Part shown: positions 1 to 8,509 of the stretch, piece by piece
Layout: the number at the start of each line of letters is the position of its first letter
Position numbering within the stretch: the first letter of the stretch is position 1
NCBI GenBank assembly: GCA_019677205.1
Contig: JAAMXY010002221.1
Location: 1 to 11,839, forward strand
DNA from: Pinguiococcus pyrenoidosus
Lineage: Eukaryota > Sar > Pinguiophyceae > Pinguiochrysidales > Pinguiochrysidaceae
DNA: 11,839 bases
Direction: 5' to 3'
The notes under the pieces: model-generated
What the model was told of the DNA's origin: nothing
Databases searched by the model: none
What the model saw: the letters and a program-made list of their open reading frames with translations, nothing else
Translations under genes and position numbers: made by a program

Positions 1-379
1 AGCCAGCAGGGTATTACTGCTTAGCCTACGACGTCAAGGGCGTAGAGTGAGTAGCGGACTACGAATCAAAACTTGAAAGTTCTTCTGTTGATGGTGCGAG
101 CGATTTCCGGTGAGGGGATGTATAGACGGCTCGATGGCAGCACCGACTTCATTCCACAATGCACGCGCTGAATGTCGCAGGCTCCTCTTGGCTACGTCGC
201 AACAGGTAATACAGTCCAGCAATGAAAAGGATACAGTCGCAAAGACCAGGGCCAGATCTAATCACTCTACGAAAAGACTCCCTGACAGGCACAAGAGCCA
301 ACTGTATGTTATCTGAGTCTTGTCCAACCCACTTCCGAAGCCTTCCTGGACGGGACTTTCCGCCTTGTCATCAAAGGTC
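1..379. other. No supported gene
   Basis: Only short open frames occur here on both strands, and none resembles a known family. If the TPR-like stretch to the right is a genuine gene, its 3' exons should fall in this region. One minus-strand frame at about 250-375 has weak helical character that could be a decayed continuation of that stretch. I cannot support a coding call. I see no RNA gene, repeat or mobile element in it. Confidence 0.5.
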
Positions 380-572
380 GTGCTTCAGCTCCGCAGCAGT
401 CCACGGACCAATCATCGCTAATTATGAACGCAAAGATCTGCGCCTTGTACAGCTTCGCTGCTGCACATTCGGCGTTCCCTGGAAAATGCGTTGATCCCTT
501 TTCCCGCCAAATCGTCCCGCACCGCTCTTGAATGACGCTTCCAGACTTCCATGGCCTCAGACTCGCGCATTT
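380..572 (-). pseudogene. TPR-like fragment with a frame break
   Basis: On the minus strand a pyrimidine-rich stretch ends in a good acceptor (TTCTTCGTGCAG, last base 573). The next frame contains RDDLAGKGINAFSRE, which looks like helix A of a tetratricopeptide repeat. The partner helix (AAAKLYKAQIFAF, then SDDWSV) lies in a different frame. Skipping one base near 467-475 places K-G, A-F, A, L-Y and I at standard TPR spacing. TPR units are about 34-residue helical hairpins used in protein-protein binding, including co-chaperones and ciliary proteins. The donor that would pair with this acceptor is GTGAGG, starting at 781. This could be a decayed gene, a live gene hit by a one-base assembly error, or a 3' part of the coiled-coil gene to its right. 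Residues after SDDWSV need further frame changes to stay TPR-like, which favours decay. Confidence 0.35.
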
Positions 573-807
573 CTGCACGAAGAAGAGCGGGAGAAGAAAG
601 CAGCAGAAGAGGGCTTTGATGCTGAGGCGTCGCTAGCAGTGGGGACCACATCTGTCATGCTTCTCATCTTCGAAGATGCATAGCGAGACTCTCCAACCGC
701 CCGCTGAGCGTTGGCGAGGCCTGAAGACGGACTCCCGAGTGTCTAAGGATATGCGCTCCGCATCTTCCATGAGATCCTCACCGCGCCTTTCAAACTGGAA
801 CCTGCCA

Positions 808-1796
808 TCACAACGACGCCTCCGACCTTGACGCCATTGGAAGCTTTAGCGCTTTGCTGCTCTGCAGAGAGACGTCGGCTCCGTCAAAGATCGCATCGCC
901 TGTGGCGCCTCGGATGCGTCTCAGAGCTTTGAGCTCTTGCAGCAGTCTCTTGTTCTGGCGCTTGGTGGTCTTCAGCTGCTGTGCGAACCAGTCGCGGTTC
1001 TCTTCCAGCACGTCGCACTTCTCTTTGAGGAAGCGCAGGTCTTTCTTCATCGCCGTGCGGTAGGCGTCGAGGCGCAGCGCCTCACGACGGAACCAGTCTC
1101 GCTCTCTCTCCAGATGGCGAATCTGTGGTGGCAAAGGATAGGCAAGAGGAGAGTTGGAAGCTGTTAGAGCTCGTCGCTCTCCCGCATTCAGCTTGACGAG
1201 CATGTTGCTTGTGCTTGTCGAAAGGCTTCAATGATCTTTCGAGAGATGAACAAGAGAGAGGAGAGAGAGGGGGAAAGAGAGAAAGAGAGAGAGAGACGCC
1301 TTTCTTATACAGCACGGCGCACAGAAACCTTTGCAGACCTTATCATTGCGATGCAGGCTCTGCTCCGCATCTTCGACCTTCTCGCGGAGCGTCTGCATCT
1401 CCTTCTGGACGTTGTACATGTGGGAGCGATAGGCCGACAGAAACTCGGACTCCTGCAGTTCCCAAGCGAGCACCTTCTTGGTGAGAGAGGCGATTTCATC
1501 AAGCAAAAGGACCGGCGCCCACTGAGGACTCACCTGCTTGGCCAGAACGTCGTTCATCTTGGAGTTCAAGCTGGCCAGAACGCCCTGGATCTTGCCGTAG
1601 TCCGCGCGCACCTGCTTCATGCTGGGCGGCGCCGAAGGAAAGGAAGAAGCACCAGCATCAGCCTCAGCCTCAACGAGAGATGAGAGGGGGAGGGAAAGGG
1701 AAGAGGACAAAGGGAGGGGAAGGGGACAAAGAAGCGAGCTCTTGCGTCGAACCTTGACGGCTCTTCGACGGGCGCGTCGTCGCTGGTCGAGCCCAT
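808..1796 (-). CDS. Coiled-coil protein, multi-exon (hypothetical)
   Basis: I do not recognise the family. The proposed structure is exon 1 at 1796-1753 (ATG GGC TCG, MGSTSDDAPVEEPS), exon 2 from 1621, and a last exon at 1122-808 ending in TGA. Intron 1622-1752 (phase 2) and intron 1123-1338 (phase 0, acceptor CCACCACAG) rejoin the frames cleanly. A perfect GTGAGT donor at 1533 could pair with an acceptor ending at 1477 and remove 57 in-frame bases. The protein would be 194 residues with that intron removed, or 213 if it is retained. From about residue 16 nearly the whole product is heptad-rich and charged, with motifs such as ERERDWFRREALRLD and KTTKRQNKRLLQELK. There is no signal peptide or membrane segment. 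The intron at 1123-1338 contains a long CT/GA tract. Its 3' end overlaps a short ATG-led frame leading towards the TPR-like fragment, so the gene may extend further. A ciliary or basal-body role is only a guess from its neighbours. Confidence 0.7.
1236..1302. repeat. GA/CT-rich low-complexity tract in an intron
   Basis: On the plus strand this is an interrupted GAGA/GGGAAAGAGA purine run. On the minus strand, which is the sense of the coiled-coil gene, it is a CTCTCT pyrimidine run inside the intron at 1123-1338. It may act as an extended polypyrimidine tract, or be simple slippage-prone sequence. Confidence 0.85.
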
Positions 1797-2199
1797 CGTG
1801 CGCAGCAGGCGCCTTGCACCCTTGGCCTTCTGCTCTGTCCGTCTAACCCTATCTCTCTGTGTCACCGGACGCTCATGCTGGTCGGGCGCTTTTCTTTCTC
1901 TCTCTCTTCCTCTCCAAGTCTCTTTCTGTTCCTGCCTGTCTAAATCTCGGTCGGATACTGATGAACAGCGGGAAACGTCCGGCGCCTGGATTTGGTGTGG
2001 TGATGCTGAAGGACTGTGGAGTTCCGGGAGCCCTGCCTCAGAACGACTCGGGGTCGCCACTGACCAATCATGTTTTGGAGTCCTTCTCACAGACCAGGGC
2101 TCCTTCAGAGACCAGAGGCGGGGAGGCCGTCTGTCTGTCTCGGGAAGGGCTTCCTGAGTCTCTTTGGGCCGTCGTGAGAAAATTGGTTTGCGCGTGGCT

Positions 2200-2242
2200 G
2201 GATTTCCGCCTTGTTGGATTTCCGCCTTGTTGGATTTCCGCC
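2200..2242. repeat. 16-base tandem repeat, about 2.7 copies
   Basis: The unit GGATTTCCGCCTTGTT occurs at 2200-2215 and 2216-2231, then partially (11 bases) at 2232-2242. The copies are identical, which suggests recent expansion. It lies ten bases before the (CT)15 tract. Confidence 0.95.
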
Positions 2243-2249
2243 ACCTCAA

Positions 2250-2252
<3 letters not shown>

Positions 2253-2282
<30 letters not shown>
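2253..2282. repeat. (CT)15 microsatellite
   Basis: A perfect 30-base CT dinucleotide run. It lies just downstream of the CEP104-like stop codon in that gene's sense and upstream of the coiled-coil gene. It is probably length-variable between strains. Confidence 0.98.
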
Positions 2283-2285
<3 letters not shown>

Positions 2286-2355
2286 AGATGATCCGAGTCG
2301 AAACGAGTGGAAGACGAAGACGCGCCCCAAAATGACCCATCGGCAAGCCCTGCTT

Positions 2356-5193
2356 CTAAGGAATGCTTACGACTTTGGTGACTCTCAGCAGCGGAATGGG
2401 TCCAAGCTCGCTCGGGCTTTCCACGCTCTCGTACATCCGAGTGACGTCTACCCCCGGGTTCTCTGCACCGACGCCATCTACTCTCGTGGTCACTATAATT
2501 TTGCCGAGGATGCCGCCGACGGAGCTCTCAGACTCCTGCACAACAGAAGAAGAAGGAGAAGGGCCGTAAGCTCTTGGACAACGCCTTATCACTATCAGCA
2601 TCACCATCAGAATTCCCCCCTACGCACCTCGCTTGGGCCAGGAGCTTTTCGCCTGGCGGCAGCAGCGGCAGTGGCACTTCCTCTGCGGATCTCTGGCGTT
2701 TCGGGGGGAAGTATCGTGAGACGGGACGAGAACGAGGGTAGCAAGCCGTAGAGGGATGAATGGGGACGAAAGTACCTATGATGGCGGTCTCGGGGATTCT
2801 GGCAGCGGCGCCCCAACCACGTCGGCGATCAAAGTCTGGACTAGCTTCTTCTTTGCCGAGGGACGTGATAGTGAAGTGGACGGCATCGGGCGCGGCCAGC
2901 TTCGAGAACAGGTCCTCAGCTTCTCCGCCGATCTCGCGGATGCGCGACTGCGACCTCGGTCGCTGCTCTTTCTCTACTGGATGCGCCACTTCCGGCTCAT
3001 CCTGCGCCTCAGCATCCAGAGCTGCGGGAATCGTCGGCGGCGCAGAGTGCTCGACCCTTGGGTAGACGTCGTCCACCTAGAGGGATTCCGCAGCAGCAAA
3101 GCAGTGAGAGCGATTGTCGCACTCTCTCTCTTTCCCGACAGTGAAGAAGATCCTCACCTGAATGCCTCCGAGGAAATGGAGCAGCTGAGCGGCGCCGTGC
3201 AGGTCGGCTTCTCGCACGGTTGCGTGGAGTCGCGAGCTAGCGGCTGGCGTCGTGTCGGTCTCTACAGCGTGGTTGCAAAGCGTTAAAGCAAGGCGCTTCT
3301 CCCAGAAAACTTCTGCACAAGCAGATGCTTCGTACTTTTGGCCCTTTCGATCAGAAGCGTGGCGACCTCATCATCTCGCTGGACGGACTTGAGGTGCAGC
3401 AGCTCGCGGAGCTCGTCGAGAACGTCTTGGAGGGAAGCCCGCTGGTGTAGCAAGAGATCCCTTCGCTCCGCTTTGAGCTTGTCAATACGTCGGAGCAGCA
3501 GCTGCTCCCGGGCGTCCAACGTCCGACGAAGCGCGTCGAAGGATGCTCGGCACTGTGAAATGATACGGTTCAGTCCTTCTACTATGACTGACTTCCTCGA
3601 GACGTTTCCACAGAGCCCACCTCTTCATGTGCGACTTGCGCGTTGTCCTCCAGCTCCTCTACGGTGAACGTGATGTCTCGCCGGGCTTTCTCCAGCCGCT
3701 CGATCTCGAACTGCCTTGCTCGCTCAATCACGGGGTTCTCCAAGTGCGTCGCCCGACGTGATGCTGGCTCCTCGAAGGGCGCACGCTCGGCCCTTTCCTC
3801 CACGTCCGCTTTATCAGCTTCTGATTCCGACTCAGCGTCTCGCGGCTCCTCTGTCACTGCGGCGTGCTCTTCTGCCTCTTCGGCCCGCTGATTTCCTAGC
3901 TCCTCTTGATCCATCATCGTCGGCACGTCCTCGGTAGCCAGTGTCCGCACCGGCTCTTCTTCCGTAGGCGTCGTCGTGGACTCCGGGAAAAGGCTCAAGG
4001 CACTGGCGGGCGCTGACGGGGGCAGGGACGGCGTCGCCATCTCCGGAAGCCGCGTTCTCAAAGTCTGCCGCACCTCTTCGCGGAGCTGCAGTCCTGGAGC
4101 AGGAGAGATACGCCATGAACATGGGTTGTCAGCGCTTCCCATACATCAACCACAGAGCAAAAGAATCCCACCTTCCTGCTTGGCTTGCTCCGCTGCGTCG
4201 TAGTCTTCTCTGCGAATTGCGGCGGCTTTCTTGGCCTGCGCTTTTGCGATTCGCATGCCGATGTCATGCACGACTTTCTCGACCTCGGCAATCTGCTTTG
4301 CTGCCAAGTACTCCTCGTCGCGAATCGCTCTGTCTTTCTGCATCCGCAGTTCCCGCAGCTTGTCCGCCGTCTCGTTGTCGTACTGCACGTTCGGTTCTTG
4401 CTCATCTGCTTCGCTGCTGTACGCCTGCGGAACGTCTCCTTCGTCTTGCCTCTCATCGGCGCCACCGTGAAGCTGCCCAACGCAATTGAGCGCGATGATC
4501 CCCACCTTCATTGTCAAGCATTGTCAATCAGTGTCAGCTCTTCTCCGTCAAGGCTTTACAAGACTCTTGACGCTCGCAGCGCTTCCTGGGGCCGCTCACC
4601 TGCGAGAACAAGTTCACCCGATTCTCATGTGGCTTGTGCACGACGAGCCGGAGGAAGTTGCCCCGGCAATTGGTCTGGATCGTCTTGAGCTCCCTGGCCT
4701 GATAGTCCGTCTTGGCATTATCATCCAGCATGACGAACCCCAGCTGCGTCCACGAAGCCGTCCCGTACGTCGTGCCTCGGCCCACATACAGATCGACCTT
4801 GCTGGCAATCTTGCTCTCATGGCTCAGCAGCTGCAGCTGCTCCAGCTGCACGGACACTCCCGGTGGCAGGCCCAGGTCATCTCCAAGGAATCCTATGGCC
4901 AGTTCCTGCGTCAAAGGTATTGAGACTGGGGGATGAGCGACGAAATTGGCGAAGAGATCTAGGAAAAGATATCCTGCATCAAGCTGGAAGAACATCGACG
5001 TACCTGTGGATATGTGGAGAATCTCGCTGATGACCAGCCTTTGGTCTGTGGCCCATGCACGTTCAGCTCTGCCGCTGGTCGATCCGGATCCTGCATGGAA
5101 GAGAGCATCAGCAGAATGCAGCAGGACTGCGTTGAAGGAAAGCGTAGAGACCTCGGAACTTGCGGAAACCACTTGAAATCGGAGCTTTGGCAT
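2356..5193 (-). CDS. CEP104: CEP104-like ciliary tip protein, N-terminal jelly-roll
   Basis: CEP104 proteins bind the plus ends of centriolar and ciliary microtubules and support cilium growth and signalling. Ten exons rejoin in phase: 5193-5152, 5090-5004, 4905-4600, 4505-4172, 4093-3621, 3552-3336, 3312-3158, 3076-2776, 2692-2628 and 2535-2356 (TAG), giving about 719 residues. Residues 1 to about 155 form the family's beta-sandwich. Diagnostic strings across three splice junctions are MPKLRFQVVSASSE, AAELNVHGPQTKGWSSARF, YPQ|ELAIGF, LQLLSHESKIASKVDLYVG, ARELKTI, FLRLVVHK, and NLFSQ|VGIIALNCVGQ. Residues 190-256 hold two UVR-like units (KDRAIRDEEYLAAKQ and KKAAAIRREDYDAAEQAK), as in CEP104. 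An acidic linker follows, then a coiled coil at about 422-486. The rest (487-719) matches nothing I know, and the usual TOG domain and Cys/His zinc fingers are not visible. Human CEP104 is about 925 residues. The junction at 3313-3335 is doubtful: either a 23-base intron or a one-base indel. Confidence 0.88.
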
Positions 5194-5585
5194 GCTGATC
5201 TCTCGCCGCAGACTCAGCCACGCTTGCCTCCCTTATCAACGTCTCTTCCGCAAGTTGCTTGATGCAGAAGAAAAGTGTACTTAAACCGCCGTTGGCGCCT
5301 GTAATTGCATCGGCGTCGGTTTCCGACAAAATTGAAATCATTGTTCAGGCGAATAGCGATTATCCGTTACTCTATTCTCCACATCCATTGGTTAAGGCAT
5401 TCGCCCACCAATGGCATCTCGTACAGTTCATTCGCATCCACTATCCCCCCGTATCATAGGAAAAAAACATCCGCTCCGGGAACATCGGCCCCGGCCGGTT
5501 ACACCACCGCTCGGAGACTGCGGGAGAGTACAGCTCTGCGCCACATGTGAAAGCTGACACGTACAAGCATCACGTTTCGAAAGCC
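5194..5585. promoter_or_regulatory. Divergent promoter region between the CEP104-like and EFHC1-like genes
   Basis: This 392-base spacer separates two start codons pointing away from each other, so it must hold the 5' leaders and promoters of both genes. It contains paired CCAAT boxes in opposite orientation, an A7 run at 5461-5467 and an 8-base palindrome CCGGCCGG at 5491-5498. I could not find a clear RFX-type X-box (GTNRCC, then RGYAAC), which is the classic ciliary promoter element in animals. An open plus-strand frame at 5460-5585 has no ATG, so it is either leader or part of a longer first exon. Confidence 0.6.
5385..5414. promoter_or_regulatory. Inverted pair of CCAAT boxes
   Basis: CCATTGGT (5385-5392) and ACCAATGG (5407-5414) are exact reverse complements with a 14-base spacer. 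Each arm contains a CCAAT pentamer, one on each strand. CCAAT boxes are bound by NF-Y in many eukaryotes and are common in bidirectional promoters. The pair lies about 170-220 bases from each of the two flanking start codons. Its function is inferred. Confidence 0.5.
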
Positions 5586-8509
5586 ATGAGTGTAACGGAG
5601 CTCAAGGAGGCGGCTGGGCCGGTACCGACCGCGAACTCGATTCTGCGCATCGGCCAGAATTACTCTCCTCGGAAAGTCCGCACCATCAAAGCCTTCAACA
5701 CCGCCGGTATCAAACCTCTCTTTGGACTCCTCCCTGTCGCGGAAGAGCTTGAAGTCTGATGCAAACCTCCTCTGGGATACACCTACGTATGCAAAAGACG
5801 GCAGATACCTGGACGCCTCCGAGGTGCAGCTCTACAAGAGCCCGAGGTTGGAAGCGGGGAATATCACCGCGCATGCAGCTGCTGAAGCCGCTTCCGACGC
5901 AGCTTCGGTATGTGTGTGTGTGAGAGAGAGAGAAAGAAGAGCTCCTGCTGTATCTCCTACACGGCTCTCACGGTCGACGGTTCTTCCGCAGCCTGCGGCG
6001 CTGAGTTGCTTGACCGAGTCGCGCAAAATCGGCTTGGAAGTCAAGAAGACTCTTGAGCTGCAGGTGAGAGACGAACGTGGGAGGGCTGAGTGCGGCAGAA
6101 TCTACCTTGACTCATCTTCCATCATACTGCTGACCACAGAAAGCGATGGCGAATGAGAGGACTGACCCAAAGACACTGAAACTGACTCCAGCGGTACTGG
6201 CTAGACAACCAAGACGCTGAGCTTGTCCTCCCTTCTTCCAGCGGCAGCTTACGACGTCGTGCCCTTCCTTCCTCTCTTCGTATCCTGCCCTCCCCTAGGA
6301 GTTCAAGACGAGATGGCTGGAATCGTCGACTTCCGTTCTGCGCTTCCGCGCGTACTTCAAGGAGAGCGTGACGGAATCCGCCGTCGAAGTCGCCCGCATC
6401 CGAGTAGTTGTGAGTGTCCGGCTCTGCTGGCCCCTCGCTCCCCATCTTGGATAGTCCGCGATGTGGGGCAAAAACTTCCCAACCCTAACGAGTCGCTGCA
6501 TTGCGCGCTACGCACAGGTCATCGCGCTCTTCTTGGAAGACTTCAGCATCTCCGTGACCGAACCGTCCGTGAACAACTCGGGCATCACCGCCGGCCCGAT
6601 CCTGAAGCGCATGGTGCTCAAGAAGCCTCGCGCGCCGGAAGTCTCGTCTGACGACGACTTCGTGAGCACTTTGTACAAACCCGCAGACTTCGTCGTCGGT
6701 GGCAATGTGACCATCAACAACGTCAAGTACCACGTCTTCGAGTGCGACGACTGGACGCGAAGATACTATCAGCTGGAGACCGACATCAAGCAACCGCCGA
6801 ATGAAAAGTTGACGCCGCAGGAGCCGCCCAAGCCGGGCTTAAGGGCGTCAATGCAGGATACGCCGCGAATGCGTCGCAAGGCGCAGCGCGCGGAGGCACG
6901 AGCCAACATCACCAAGCAGAGCGGCTACAGCCCCATCTTGAGAGTCTTCGGCGTGTGGGACGATCGGGGCAGCGACGAGGGCTTCGTGCATCTGCTCCAA
7001 GTGGTCTTCCACCTGGACACCGGCGAAGTGGAGATACGAGATCTGCCCCCGCAGGCCTATCGACTCACTTACGCGCTGCAAGAACGAACGTCGGACGCCG
7101 GGCCCGCACCAGCGGCAGCGGCAGCACCCATGAGGAACTCGCAGGTGTTCAAGTACAGCTCCAGCATCGACCTGGGCAGCACCAAGGACTCCAGCAACAA
7201 TCGCCTGGACAAGAGCGTCCTGTTGCTGCGGCGCCAGCGCCTGTCGAAGCTGCGCGTGAACATGGGCTCCATGTACGGAGAGCGCTCCGACGACCTGGAC
7301 TGCTTCTGCGAGGACGACTTCCGGGTCGGCAACGAAGTGGTGATCAGCAATCGGCGGATGCGCATCTGCGCCGCCGACGAGAGTACCTACGACTGGTTCA
7401 AGACTGTCAAGGGCGTCGACATGAGACAGCACGCGTGCGACCCCTTGAGCTTCATCCCGACGCCGCAAGCGCTTACGGTGCAAGACCAGCAGGACGAGTG
7501 GCGGAAGACGCGAGAGGACATTCAGCGCCAAGTGCAGTATCAGGGCACTTACGTAAGCTACGGCGCCGTGCCCGAGGAGGCGTCCTTCGCGAATGGGGTG
7601 GAGGTGCAGTTCCTCATCAGCTTCCACCTGGGGGACAACAGCATGCGCGTGATCATGAACGCGCCGCCCAACACCGGCGTGCGCTCGGGGCTGTTTCTCA
7701 AGAGGAGGAAAGTGCTCAACCCCGCGACGTCCCAACCCTACAAACCGGATGAGCTGCACATCGGCACCAAAGTCCATCTGCCGCAGGTGACGTTGGTGAT
7801 CGTGAGCGAAGACCGCCTGGCCAGCACGCACAATCGAGAGGTCGAAATGAAGGACTGGAGCCTCTTCGATGCCATGTCGCATCTCAAGCGCGTCCTCTCG
7901 TCCCGTGGCGTCGACGCTCGACAGATGCTCAGCGGCGCCGGCGACCAACTGAGCAGCGCCGCCTTCCTTGAGAAGATCATGACTCGTCTGAACGAAGAAG
8001 ACGCGCCGCCCTCCTTGGTGGAGAAGGCGTTCTCGTACTTCGACCCGCGAAAAGAAGGCGTCATCAAGGTGGAGGAATTCCTACGGGTCATCGAGCATCC
8101 CGCCGCTGGCATTCCAGGCGAGGCTGTGGTGCTGCCGGAGGCCACCGCTATGACTCCTGGGGACGTCCAGCAGCACGCCTTCGCGTTGCAGAGCGTGGTG
8201 CTGTCTGGCCACCAGGAGAAGGACTTCAGCCGCATCATCCGCGACTCCGCCGAGTTCCTGCTACGCGCTGAGGGGCACTTTGGGCTCATCAGCGACGACG
8301 CAGCCAAGGGTGGCGTCGTGACGAGGGAGACCTTTGAGAGCTTCTTGGTGGATGTGGTCCAAATGCGACCCCGCGACGTCGAGATTCTCTTCAAGAAGCT
8401 GCTGCCGCGTGGCGAGACGCGCATCCATCTGGGCAACTTCATGAAGGTCTTTCGCTTCTATCTGGAGGCGAAGAAGAAAGGCCGCTTTGTCTTGTCCCAG
8501 TCGTCTTAG
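5586..8509 (+). CDS. EFHC1: EFHC1/RIB72-like DM10-domain flagellar protein
   Basis: EFHC1/EFHC2 and algal RIB72 are microtubule inner proteins in the A-tubule of ciliary doublets. Six exons are proposed: 5586-5706, 5798-5907, 5992-6063, 6140-6193, 6299-6409 and 6518-8509 (TAG), about 819 residues (human EFHC1 is 640). The three short exons 3-5 and the last exon join in phase 0; the junction of exons 5 and 6 rebuilds VLRFRAYFKES...RIRVV|VIALFLEDFSISVTEP, the start of the first DM10 domain (about 131-245, ending RRYYQLETD). The second DM10 runs about 296-459 (ILRVFGVWDDRG) and carries an Ala-rich insert. The third runs about 497-593 (VEVQFLISFHLGDNSMRV). A loop at 664-677, FDPRKEGVIKVEEF, keeps D1, G6, I8 and E12 of an EF-hand but has Arg at position 3, so calcium binding is doubtful. 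The first intron (5707-5797, weak acceptor AAAAG) and the ATG at 5586 are the least sure parts; 5586 is the first ATG in that frame after a stop at 5457. Confidence 0.92.

Larger units (their letters stand above)
1797..2355. other. Spacer without a convincing gene
   Basis: This lies between the start of the coiled-coil gene and the stop of the CEP104-like gene; both are on the minus strand. A minus-strand frame is open from 2330 through the coiled-coil ATG, and a plus-strand frame is open at 1859-2335. Both are rich in Arg/Glu or Ser/Leu from the simple repeats, and neither resembles a protein family. A CCAAT box occurs at 2064-2068. The likely content is the 3' flank of the CEP104-like gene and the promoter and 5' leader of the coiled-coil gene. 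A short non-coding or leader exon cannot be excluded. Confidence 0.5.

Noticed and set aside
2332-2751. 139-residue plus-strand open frame
   Set aside because: It lies antisense to the last three exons of the CEP104-like gene, whose splice junctions rejoin in phase. The plus frame has poly-Arg and poly-Ala stretches typical of shadow frames.
2528-3076. Minus-strand open frame read as one continuous exon
   Set aside because: Past 2776 its frame ends in a Phe/Cys run and stop. Splicing at 2693-2775 and 2536-2627 instead gives in-phase exons through to a TAG at 2356.
4534-5193. Minus-strand 219-residue frame taken as an unspliced CEP104 N-terminus
   Set aside because: The unspliced frame loses the family motifs GWSSARF and YPQ. 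Removing 5091-5151 and 4906-5003 restores them in phase 0.
5381-5420. tRNA-like string GGTTAAGGC
   Set aside because: It resembles part of a D-loop but there is no acceptor stem, anticodon arm or GGTTCRANNCC box nearby.
6461-6517. ATG at 6461 as the start of the EFHC1-like gene
   Set aside because: The 57 bases from 6461 lie in an intron (6410-6517, donor GTGAGT, acceptor CGCACAG). The upstream exon 6299-6409 restores the first DM10 domain without a gap, so translation begins earlier.
6955-7752. 265-residue plus-strand open frame inside the EFHC1-like exon
   Set aside because: It is a frame shadow, rich in Arg/Gly/Ala, lacking conserved domains, and fully inside the DM10 coding frame.
6848-7948. 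366-residue minus-strand open frame opposite the EFHC1-like exon
   Set aside because: It is His/Val/Ala/Leu-rich, as expected opposite a GC-rich coding exon, and resembles no family. The plus-strand frame holds clear DM10 domains.
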